A stretch of DNA of 64,000 nucleotides from Saccharothrix sp. S26. Its GTDB lineage: Bacteria; Actinomycetota; Actinomycetes; Mycobacteriales; Pseudonocardiaceae. Within the stretch, counting starts at the first letter, position 1, and each line of letters starts with the position of its first letter. Of the stretch, positions 43,649 to 50,974 are shown one piece after another. The position numbers and the translations under genes were made by a program. The DNA lies in contig NZ_JAJUWT010000010.1 of the NCBI RefSeq assembly GCF_021390395.1, positions 186,001 to 250,000 on the forward strand, in the 5' to 3' direction. The notes under the pieces are model-generated. The model was not told the origin of the DNA. It saw only the letters and a list, made by a program, of their open reading frames with translations, and made no database searches.

Positions 43649-44895
43649 ACAGGACCGCCGCGCTGGCGGCGCTGGCCTTCGCCGTGACCGCGTGCACGGC
43701 CGAGGCGCACCGGCCGGCCGACCCGCCACCGGTCCTCGCCGGCCCGTCCGTCGACTACTACGAGAAGTGGGCCAACGGGCCGAACCCGACCGGCGACCCG
43801 AACGTCTTCCCGATCAACGTCTGGATGCAGGACCCCTCGGGCATCGAGAACGGCGAGAAGCTCGGCCGCGCGTACCCGAAGATCGGCATCGACGCCGGCA
43901 TCGGGCTGTGGGAGGACGAGTGGTGGTACCTGCGCCAGGAAGGGCTTCACGAGACCGACTGGCGCGTGTACGTCGACGGCACGCGCGTGGACGCCGTGCT
44001 GGCCGACACCGCGCACGCCCGCAACTACATCGGCTACCTGATCGCCGACGAACCGGACATGACCAAGGTCTACGGCGACGTGTTCCACCCCGACATGCAG
44101 CCGTCGGCGATCGTGAAGGCCGCCGACGCGGTGCGCGCCAAGGACCCGACCCGGCCGACGTACCTCAACTTCAGCCCGTGGATGGGCACGCCGACCGGCG
44201 AGGTCGGCTACGGCCACATCGAGGAGTCCTACGAAGAGGACATGCGCACGTACTGCTCGGCCGCGGACATCGCGTCGGCCGACTACTACGGCTGGACGCA
44301 CCCGGACCGCAACCACACCGTCGGCGCGTACAGCTACGGGCAGGTCATCGACACCATGCGCAAGTGGTGCGGGCCGGACAAGCCGCTGTACGGGTTCGTG
44401 GAGACCGGCCACCCGCACGACCGCGGCGAGATCATCGACCCCGACCAGCTCGAGTCCGCGGTCTGGAACACGATCCTGCACGGCGCGACGGGCATCAACT
44501 ACTTCGCGCACAGCTTCTACACCGACGGCACCGGCGAGTACTCCAGCGTGCTGACCCGGCCGGAGATCACCGCCCGCGTCGCCGCGGTCAACGCGCGGCT
44601 GAAGTCGCTCGCGCCGGTGCTCAACGCACCCAACCTGCCGGGCGTCAGGGCGTCGAGCGACAGCGGCATCCCGGTGTCGGCGCTGCACAAGCGGGTCGGC
44701 GACGAGCGATGGGTGTTGGCGCAGACCGACGGCACCAAGGACCACCCGCGCAGCCTCGCCGGCCGCGTCACGCTCACCGTGCCGGTGTCGTCGGGCACGG
44801 CCACCGTCGTGGGTGAGGACCGGGCCGTGCCGATCGTCGACGGTCGGATCGTGGACGACTTCGGCCCGTACCAAGTCCACGTGTACCGATTCTGA
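43645..44895 (+). CDS. Secreted glycoside-hydrolase-like lipoprotein
   Basis: 416 residues. A lipoprotein signal ends VTAC (Cys17). The body looks like a (beta/alpha)8 glycosidase: FPINVWMQDPSG, NYIGYLIADEPDM with an acid pair at the place of a proton donor, DIASADYYGW, YGFVETGHPH with a second Glu, and NTILHGATGINYFAHSFY, then a small C-terminal beta domain. It may trim or remodel the polymer outside the membrane. The family number is not certain. GTG 43645 overlaps the previous stop as GTGA. Confidence 0.78.
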   Translation: MNRTAALAALAFAVTACTAEAHRPADPPPVLAGPSVDYYEKWANGPNPTGDPNVFPINVWMQDPSGIENGEKLGRAYPKIGIDAGIGLWEDEWWYLRQEGLHETDWRVYVDGTRVDAVLADTAHARNYIGYLIADEPDMTKVYGDVFHPDMQPSAIVKAADAVRAKDPTRPTYLNFSPWMGTPTGEVGYGHIEESYEEDMRTYCSAADIASADYYGWTHPDRNHTVGAYSYGQVIDTMRKWCGPDKPLYGFVETGHPHDRGEIIDPDQLESAVWNTILHGATGINYFAHSFYTDGTGEYSSVLTRPEITARVAAVNARLKSLAPVLNAPNLPGVRASSDSGIPVSALHKRVGDERWVLAQTDGTKDHPRSLAGRVTLTVPVSSGTATVVGEDRAVPIVDGRIVDDFGPYQVHVYRF

Positions 44896-44898
44896 CCT

Positions 44899-44925
44899 GC
44901 TAACGGCGCAGCGCTCCCCGCCGAT
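44899..44925 (+). promoter_or_regulatory. Candidate ECF-like promoter of the YVTN propeller gene
   Basis: GCTAAC at 44899-44904, 17 nt, CGAT at 44922-44925, 37 nt before GTG 44963. It begins 3 nt after the lipoprotein gene's stop. Confidence 0.52.
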
Positions 44926-44962
44926 TGGGGCACTGCGGGATTCGAACCCCTGGAGGCCGACA

Positions 44963-46282
44963 GTGCTGCTCAGAAAGATCCGCAAGGCGCCGGCCGCGTG
45001 TGGCGCGATCGCGATGGGAGCAGCGCTGCTGCTCGTGCCGTCCGGGACGGCGGTCGCGCAGGGCCCGGTGCGCGTGCTCGGGTACGTCGCCAACAACGGC
45101 GGCGGGGTGTCGGTGCTCGACACCGCCACCAACGCCGTGACCACGACCCTCGTCGACTCCACCGGCGACTCGCCGTACGGCGTCGGCGTGGCGTTCGACG
45201 GCACGCGCGGTTACGTGACCAACGTGCGTGACGACACGTTGACGGTCATCGACACGCCGACCAACACCGTGGACGCGGCGGTGCCGGTCGGCGACGGGCC
45301 CGCCGGCGTGGTGGTGTCGCCGTCCGGCGGCCACGTGTACGTGTCCAACTACGCGGCGGGCACGGTGTCGGTGGTGGACGCGGCGACGTTGACGACCACC
45401 GAGACGATCCCGGTCGGCGCGAACGCGGACGGCATCGCGATCACGCCCGACGGCAAGCGGCTCTACGTCGCCCATGACGTGGTCGGCCCGGGCACGGTGT
45501 CCGTGGTGGACACCACGACGAACGCGGAGATCGCCGACATCCCGACCGGCAACACCCCGACCGCGGTGGCCGTCACGCCGGACGGCGCGAAGCTGGTCGT
45601 GGTCAACAAGTTCTCCAACAACGTGGCCGTGGTCGACACCGCGACCAACACCGTGACGGGCACGGTCCCGGTGAGCTTCATCCCGCACGGCGTCGCCGTC
45701 TCGCCCGACGGCGGGCGCGCGTACGTGACCAACAGCGAGGGCCACAGCCTGTCCGTGGTGGACCTCGTCGCGTTGGCCCCGGTGGCCCAGGTACCGGTGG
45801 GCAGCAGGCCGATCGCGGTGGCGCTGACGCCGGACGGCGCGAAGGCGTACGTGACGAACTTCACCAGCGGCACGGTGTCCATTGTGGACACGGTCACGCT
45901 CGCCGTCACCGGCACGGTGCCCGTGGGCGCGAACCCGGTGGGCATCGCCATCCACGCCGTGCCACCGGCGCCGACCAAGCTCACCGCCGGTTACGCGCAA
46001 CTGCAACCGCGCCTGCTCGGCTTCACCGTCCGGGGTCTGGACGCCACGCTCACCGAGTCCCACACCGGCAACCCGGTGGCGAACAAGCAGATCACGTTCC
46101 GCACGGTCAAGGGGCACCCGCTCTGCACCGCCACCACCAATGCCAACGGCAAGGCGCAGTGTGACGCCAACGTGCCCCTCCTGGTGGGCGTCGCGACCCT
46201 CCTCCAGGGCTACACGGCCGGCTACGCGGGCGACCTGACCCACGGCCGTGCCGCGGCCCACGGTCCGATCGGCCTGCTCTGA
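44963..46282 (+). CDS. Secreted YVTN-family beta-propeller protein
   Basis: 439 residues. A signal peptide ends GTAVAQ. Then seven or so blades of about 42 residues repeat the pattern VSVVD-TTTN-V-G-IPVG-P-GVAVSPDG-YVTN, as in surface-layer YVTN proteins. The last 100 residues are an Ig-like domain (AGYAQLQPRLLGFTVRGLD, KQITFRTV). It probably binds protein or sugar at the cell surface. GTG 44963 has GGAGG 6 nt upstream. Confidence 0.9.
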   Translation: MLLRKIRKAPAACGAIAMGAALLLVPSGTAVAQGPVRVLGYVANNGGGVSVLDTATNAVTTTLVDSTGDSPYGVGVAFDGTRGYVTNVRDDTLTVIDTPTNTVDAAVPVGDGPAGVVVSPSGGHVYVSNYAAGTVSVVDAATLTTTETIPVGANADGIAITPDGKRLYVAHDVVGPGTVSVVDTTTNAEIADIPTGNTPTAVAVTPDGAKLVVVNKFSNNVAVVDTATNTVTGTVPVSFIPHGVAVSPDGGRAYVTNSEGHSLSVVDLVALAPVAQVPVGSRPIAVALTPDGAKAYVTNFTSGTVSIVDTVTLAVTGTVPVGANPVGIAIHAVPPAPTKLTAGYAQLQPRLLGFTVRGLDATLTESHTGNPVANKQITFRTVKGHPLCTATTNANGKAQCDANVPLLVGVATLLQGYTAGYAGDLTHGRAAAHGPIGLL

Positions 46283-46314
46283 ACCGGGTGTAGCGAGCCG
46301 GACCGAAGGGCATT

Positions 46315-46346
46315 CCCCCAGGAGGACGCGACCCACCTCCTGGGGG
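46315..46346 (+). promoter_or_regulatory. Perfect 11-bp hairpin covering a ribosome-binding site
   Basis: CCCCCAGGAGG at 46315-46325, a 10-nt loop, and CCTCCTGGGGG at 46336-46346. The right arm overlaps the GGGGGAG at 46342-46348 that precedes ATG 46353. It can be a terminator of the propeller gene, though it lacks a T-run, or an RNA switch that hides the ribosome site. Confidence 0.75.
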
Positions 46347-46352
46347 AGTGAC

Positions 46353-46652
46353 ATGCGCTCGAACTTCGACGACGTGGAACTGGCCGAGGACGCGGACCCC
46401 GGCAGCTTCCCGACCGAGCGGTCCCGTCGCCGGGCCATCGGCTTCGACCGCTGGTCGGGCCGCCACCCCGTGCTGGTCACGGTGCTGACCGGCGTGGGAC
46501 TGGGCCTGCTGGTGTGGCTCGCCCTGCGGCACGCCCCCGGCGGTGAGGGGTTCGTCGTCCGCCTGGTCTGCTACCTCGCGTTCGTGGTCGGCTCGATGGT
46601 GGTCATCGCGCGGCTGGCGTTGAGGGCGCGGAAGAGGTACCACGAGCGTTGA
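46353..46652 (+). CDS. Small two-helix membrane protein
   Basis: 99 residues: an acidic N-terminus (DDVELAEDADPGSFPTERS), then two helices (PVLVTVLTGVGLGLLVWLAL and VVRLVCYLAFVVGSMVVIARL) and a basic tail. It resembles the DUF3040-like small actinobacterial membrane proteins, but I cannot name the family with confidence. The 3' end overlaps the convergent MFS gene by 50 nt. Confidence 0.75.
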   Translation: MRSNFDDVELAEDADPGSFPTERSRRRAIGFDRWSGRHPVLVTVLTGVGLGLLVWLALRHAPGGEGFVVRLVCYLAFVVGSMVVIARLALRARKRYHER

Positions 46653-47844
46653 GCCACCACGCGACCACGACGGCGACGAGCAGTGAACCGACGGCCGCGC
46701 ACACCGCCGTGCCGAACGCGGCGAACTGCAAGAGCAGGCCGAACGCCACGGACGACACCAGCCGGGCCAGCGCCTGCCCCGTCTGCACCACGGCCAGACC
46801 GGACGCCCGCAACGACTCCGGCACCAGGGTGCTCACCCGGGCGGACAGGACACCGTCCGTCGCCGCGTAGAACAGGCCGTGCAGCAGCAGCGCCGCTCCC
46901 ACCCCGAAGTACCCGGTGCCGGGGGCGAACAGCAGGAGATACACGGCCAGCAGCAGCACGTGCCCGCCGAGGAACACCGGCCACCGGCCGACCCGGTCCG
47001 CGAGCCGACCCACGGGCGCGGCGGCGACCAGGAACACCAGCGCGGTCCCGAGCGGCAACAACGGCAACAGGTGCAGCGGCGCGTCCGTCGCCTTCTGCAC
47101 CAGGATGAACACGAACGCGTCCGACAACGTCGCCAGCCCCAGCACCGCGGCGCCGATCGCCAGCCGCCGGTATGCGGGCTCCCGCAGCAGCGCCGGCCCC
47201 GCGCGCAACGACAGGCGCGGCCCGGTCGACGCCGGTCGGGGGTTCTCCCGCACGAACGCCACCAGCACGATCAGCCCCACGGCGGCGAAGCACGCGCTCA
47301 CCGCGAACACCGGGCCGGCCACCGTGCCGATCCAGTACATCAGCCCGAACGTCACCAACGGCCCGAGCAGCGCGCCGACCGTGTCCATGCCGCGGTGCAG
47401 CCCGAACGCCGCGCCCAACCGGTCCGGCGGCGTGGCCAGCGAGATCAACGCGTCCCGCGGCGCGGTGCGCAGCCCCTTGCCCGCCCGGTCCGCCGCCATG
47501 GCCGCACCGATGCCGAACGCCGACGCGCCCACGAGCGGGAAGATGAGCTTCGTCACCGCCGACAGCCCGTAACCGACCGCGGCGACCGCCTTGTGCCGGT
47601 GCGTGCGGTCGGAGACGTGGCCGCCGACGAGCCGCAGCACCGCCGTCGCGCCCGTGTACAGCCCGTCCAGCACGCCGAACTGCGCGTAGCCCATGTTGAG
47701 CGTGAACAGCAGGTAGACCGGCATGAACGCGGTGACCATCTCGGCCGAGACGTCGGTCAGCAGGCTCACCGCGCCCAGCGCCACCACGGTGCCGGGGACC
47801 TTGCCCTCGACCCGCTCGCGAGGCCGGACGGACGCAACGTACAT
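46603..47844 (-). CDS. MFS transporter
   Basis: 413 residues, twelve helices. The MFS loop 2-3 motif appears as GHVSDRTHRHK and the second half has GRLADRVGRWP. The start region AVSLLTDVSAEMVTAFMPVYL recalls the drug/sugar efflux transporters of the Bcr/YajR kind. Substrate unknown. Position in the polysaccharide locus and a CGAT-type promoter suggest export of a related metabolite. ATG 47844; a GTG at 47862 would lengthen it by six residues, but lies over the -10-like element. Confidence 0.87.
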   Translation of the reverse strand: MYVASVRPRERVEGKVPGTVVALGAVSLLTDVSAEMVTAFMPVYLLFTLNMGYAQFGVLDGLYTGATAVLRLVGGHVSDRTHRHKAVAAVGYGLSAVTKLIFPLVGASAFGIGAAMAADRAGKGLRTAPRDALISLATPPDRLGAAFGLHRGMDTVGALLGPLVTFGLMYWIGTVAGPVFAVSACFAAVGLIVLVAFVRENPRPASTGPRLSLRAGPALLREPAYRRLAIGAAVLGLATLSDAFVFILVQKATDAPLHLLPLLPLGTALVFLVAAAPVGRLADRVGRWPVFLGGHVLLLAVYLLLFAPGTGYFGVGAALLLHGLFYAATDGVLSARVSTLVPESLRASGLAVVQTGQALARLVSSVAFGLLLQFAAFGTAVCAAVGSLLVAVVVAWWLNARGTSSAPSTPAAR

Positions 47845-47853
47845 GCACCCGAT

Positions 47854-47879
47854 ATCGGTCACGTGCGGTGACCGTTACC
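47854..47879 (-). promoter_or_regulatory. Candidate ECF-like promoter of the MFS gene
   Basis: Minus strand GGTAAC at 47879-47874, 16 nt, CGAT at 47857-47854, 9 nt before ATG 47844. Transcripts would be nearly leaderless. Confidence 0.52.
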
Positions 47880-47894
47880 GCCATCCGGGCCTGT

Positions 47895-47921
47895 CGTAAC
47901 GGGGACCGCCCGGAACCCGAT
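47895..47921 (+). promoter_or_regulatory. Candidate ECF-like promoter of the WecG-GT2/GT4 pair
   Basis: CGTAAC at 47895-47900, 17 nt, CGAT at 47918-47921, 9 nt before ATG 47931, so again near-leaderless. It is divergent from 47854-47879 with the -35 elements 15 nt apart. Confidence 0.55.
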
Positions 47922-47930
47922 GACGCGGGT

Positions 47931-48740
47931 ATGCCGGACATCCCGCAGCCCCGCGTCCGCGTGGGCGCCGTCGACGTGTGGTCCGTCCCCGAGTCCGGTG
48001 TCGCCGACCACGTCGCGCGGGCCTGGCGGCGGGCCGAGGGCGGCGCGATCGTCACGGCCAACGTGGACATCGTGCGCGCCGCGACCCGCGAGCCGGACCT
48101 GGCCGCGCTGATCGCCGAGTCCGAGCTGGTCGTCGCGGACGGGATGCCGGTGGTGTGGGCGGGCAGGCTCGCGGGCGTCCCGGTGCCCGAACGCGTCACC
48201 GGCTCGTCGCTGGTGTTCACCCTGGCCGAGGCCGCCGCGCGCGAAGGGCGGTCGGTCTACCTGCTCGGCGGTGAGCCGGGCGTGCCGGAGAAGGCCGCGG
48301 ACGTGCTGCGCGCCCGCTACCCCGGGCTGCGCGTCGCGGGCACGGCCTCGCCGCCGTTCGGGTTCGACGCCTCCGCCGAGGCCACCGCCGCCACCGTGGC
48401 CGACGTCGTGGCGGCCGAGCCGGACCTGGTCCTGGTCGGCCTGGGCTTCCCCAAGCAGGAACGCCTCATCCGCCTGCTGCGCGCCGAGCTGCCGCGGGCG
48501 TGGTTCCTCGGTTGCGGCGCGGGCATCCCGATGGCCGCCGGTGAGTTCCGGCGCGCGTCGGGCGTGGTGCAGAAGATGGGCGCGGAGTGGCTGCACCGCC
48601 TCGCGCTCGAACCCCGCCGCCTGGCCAAGCGCTACCTGCGCGACGACCTGCCGTTCGCATTCCGCCTCCTCGGGGGCGCGCTGCGCACCCGGTTCCGCCG
48701 CCCTGCCGCCGACGGCGTCGGCACCCGGACCGGGGAGTAG
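47931..48740 (+). CDS. WecG/TagA/CpsF family glycosyltransferase (GT26)
   Basis: 269 residues. TANVDIVRAA, the conserved LVVADGMPVVWAGRL with the catalytic Asp, RVTGSSLVF, LLGGEPGV, and VLVGLGFPKQERLI are all family motifs. These enzymes add N-acetylmannosamine or its uronic acid to a lipid-linked sugar at the membrane. It probably adds the second sugar of the repeat or of a linkage unit. ATG 47931 sits 9 nt after the -10-like CGAT. The next gene starts 2 nt after its stop. Confidence 0.92.
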   Translation: MPDIPQPRVRVGAVDVWSVPESGVADHVARAWRRAEGGAIVTANVDIVRAATREPDLAALIAESELVVADGMPVVWAGRLAGVPVPERVTGSSLVFTLAEAAAREGRSVYLLGGEPGVPEKAADVLRARYPGLRVAGTASPPFGFDASAEATAATVADVVAAEPDLVLVGLGFPKQERLIRLLRAELPRAWFLGCGAGIPMAAGEFRRASGVVQKMGAEWLHRLALEPRRLAKRYLRDDLPFAFRLLGGALRTRFRRPAADGVGTRTGE

Positions 48741-48742
48741 CC

Positions 48743-50866
48743 GTGCCGCTTGCCGTCGTCGTCGTGACCTACCACAGCGCCGATGTGGTCGAGGACTGCC
48801 TCACCTCGGTCGCCGTCGCGCTGGAGTCCATCCCGGACAGTCGGGTCATCGTGGTGGACAACGCCTCCGGTGACGACACCCTGGAGATCGTGGCCCGCGT
48901 CGCGCCGGACGCGCAGGTCGTCGCCCGACCGTCCAACGACGGGTTCGCGGCGGGCGTCAACGCCGGGTTCGCCGCCGCGCCGGACTGCGACGTGCTGGTG
49001 CTCAACCCGGACGTGCGGCTGCACCGCGACGCCGTCGCGTTCCTGCGCGCCGCGCTGGCGCTGCCCGGCACCGGGATCGCGGTGCCGCGCCTGGCCGGCG
49101 TGGACGGCGCGCCGCAGCTGTCGTTGCGCCGTGCGCCGAACCCGTTGCGCGCGTTGGGTGAAGCGGTCCTGGGTGGCACGCGGGCTGGACGGTCGGAGGC
49201 GCTCGGGGAGCTGGTCGTCGACCCCCTCCGGTACGAGACGGCGGGCACGGCGGACTGGGCGACCGGCGCGGCGTGGCTGATCTCGCGCGAGGCGCGCGAG
49301 GCGACCGGCGTGCTGGAGGAGCGGTACTTCCTGTACTCGGAGGAGACCGAGTACATGCTGCGCGCGGGCAAGCGCGGTTACGTCGTCCGTTACGAGCCGC
49401 GGGCGCGCGCCGTGCACATCGGCGGCGAGCAGTCGACGTCGCCGGTGCTGTGGTCGATGGCCACCACGAACCGCGTCCGGATGGTCCGCGAGCGCCACGG
49501 CCGGGCGGCCGCGTTCGCGATGTGGTGCGTCGTGCTGCTCAACGAGCTGCTGCGCGTGCCGCGGGGCGCGAAGCACCGCCAGGCCGTCGGCGACCTGCTG
49601 CGCTGGCGGCGGTGGCCGCTACGCCCCGGAGCGGGCCCCGAGCCGGGCTGGGTGTGCTTCTCCGCGCAGGACTGGTGGTACCACAACCGGGCGCACTCGG
49701 ACTTCCAGCTGATGCGGTCGATGGCCGGGCAGCGCAGGGTGCTGGTGGTCAACAGCATCGGCATGCGGATGCCCACCCGCGGCAACAGCACCCACGTGTC
49801 CCGCCGCATCCTGCGCAAGCTGCGCAGCGTGGCCAAGTTCGTGCGGCGGCCGATGCCGGACTTCTACGTGATGTCGCCGTTGCCGCTGCCGTTCTACGGC
49901 TCGCCGTTCCTGCGCAAGGTCAACGCCGTGCTGGTCCGCGCACAGGTCCGCCTGGTCGCGCTCGCGCTGGGCCTGCGCACGCCGGTGATCATGGTCACCA
50001 TCCCCACCGCGTGGGACGTGGTCGCCCCGATGCGCCGCCACCGCCTGGTCTTCAACCGCTCGGACCGGCACTCCGACTTCCCCGAGGCCGACCGCGCGTC
50101 GATCGAGGCGCTGGAGAACGAGCTGCTGGCCAACGCCGACCACGTCGTCTACGTCAGCCACGCGCTGATGGACGAGGAGCTGCCGCGCACCGGCTCCCGC
50201 GCCCACTTCCTCGACCACGGCGTGGACGTCGACCACTTCACCGCGCGGCCGCAGCACGAGTGGCCGGACGACGTGCGCGCGATCCCGGGCCCGCGCATCG
50301 GCTTCTTCGGGGCCCTGGACGACTTCGTGGTCGACTTCGACCTGCTGGAACGCGTCGCCGCCGAGCTGCCGCACGCGTCGCTGGTGCTCATCGGCGACGC
50401 CACGCACCCGATGGAGCGCTTCGACAAGTACCCGAACGTGCACTGGCTGGGCTTCCGGCCGTACAGCCTGATCCCGGCCTACGGCTCGGCGTTCGACGTG
50501 GCGATCATGCCGTGGCAGGACAACGACTGGATCAAGCGGTCCAACCCGATCAAGCTGAAGGAGTACCTGGCGCTGGGCCTCCCGGTCGTCAGCACCGACT
50601 TCGCCGAGCTGGCGGCCTACACCGACCGCGTCCGCGCCGCCCGCACGCACGCCGACTTCGTCGACGCCCTGCGCACCACCCTGGCCGCCGGCCCGCTCCT
50701 GCCCGCCCACCGCCTGCGCGCCTCCGTCGAACCGCACTCCTGGCACGCCCGCGCCCTGACCCTGCTCACCCTGACCCAGAACGCGAGTGTCCTACGTTCA
50801 GAACGCGAGAGTCCTACCTCCAGAACCCCCGAGTTCAACGCTCAGAACACGCGCGACGGCTCCTGA
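48743..50866 (+). CDS. Two-domain GT2-GT4 glycosyltransferase
   Basis: 707 residues. Residues 1-295 are a GT2 domain of the WbbL rhamnosyl type (LAVVVVTYHSADVVEDCLTS, VIVVDNASGDDT, VLVLNPDVRL, YFLYSEETEYMLR). Residues about 310-680 are a GT-B domain with YVSHALMDEELPRTG, FLDHGVDVDHF, PRIGFFGALDDFVV and IMPWQDNDWIKRSNPIKLKE, as in GT4. One polypeptide could thus add two successive sugars. The last 28 residues (from about 680, starting NASVLRSERESPT) are encoded by the dispersed repeat, so the natural end was probably lost to repeat insertion. GTG 48743. Confidence 0.88.
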   Translation: MPLAVVVVTYHSADVVEDCLTSVAVALESIPDSRVIVVDNASGDDTLEIVARVAPDAQVVARPSNDGFAAGVNAGFAAAPDCDVLVLNPDVRLHRDAVAFLRAALALPGTGIAVPRLAGVDGAPQLSLRRAPNPLRALGEAVLGGTRAGRSEALGELVVDPLRYETAGTADWATGAAWLISREAREATGVLEERYFLYSEETEYMLRAGKRGYVVRYEPRARAVHIGGEQSTSPVLWSMATTNRVRMVRERHGRAAAFAMWCVVLLNELLRVPRGAKHRQAVGDLLRWRRWPLRPGAGPEPGWVCFSAQDWWYHNRAHSDFQLMRSMAGQRRVLVVNSIGMRMPTRGNSTHVSRRILRKLRSVAKFVRRPMPDFYVMSPLPLPFYGSPFLRKVNAVLVRAQVRLVALALGLRTPVIMVTIPTAWDVVAPMRRHRLVFNRSDRHSDFPEADRASIEALENELLANADHVVYVSHALMDEELPRTGSRAHFLDHGVDVDHFTARPQHEWPDDVRAIPGPRIGFFGALDDFVVDFDLLERVAAELPHASLVLIGDATHPMERFDKYPNVHWLGFRPYSLIPAYGSAFDVAIMPWQDNDWIKRSNPIKLKEYLALGLPVVSTDFAELAAYTDRVRAARTHADFVDALRTTLAAGPLLPAHRLRASVEPHSWHARALTLLTLTQNASVLRSERESPTSRTPEFNAQNTRDGS
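50776..50850 (+). repeat. Dispersed repeat, copy 2
   Basis: Units GAGTGTCCTACGTTCAGAACGC and the core CCCCCGAGTTCAACGCTCAGAAC match copies 1 and 3. It is read through by the GT2-GT4 gene and supplies its last codons. Confidence 0.85.
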
Positions 50867-50882
50867 GGCGTCCTCGACTTCG

Positions 50883-50894
50883 CGACCGCGGTCG
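50883..50894. promoter_or_regulatory. Palindrome CGACCGCGGTCG before the Ser/Thr kinase gene
   Basis: Twelve-base perfect palindrome, identical to the core of the 16-bp palindrome at 21380-21395. It lies 80 nt before the kinase start. A TAGTGT at 50963-50968 is a plausible -10 for a leaderless transcript from GTG 50975. Confidence 0.4.
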
Positions 50895-50974
50895 AGGTTG
50901 CGCGGCTGTGGGGTGCACCGCGAACCTGCCCGTCCTGGCCAAGCGGGGTGGCCCGCACATCTAGTGTGGGTGTC

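Noticed and set aside
44937..44952. GGGATTCGAACCCC resembles a tRNA T-arm on the minus strand, next to the YVTN gene.
   Set aside because: No acceptor, D or anticodon arm can be folded around it on either strand, and the region is taken up by the propeller gene's ribosome site. A tRNA remnant or attachment site is not supported.
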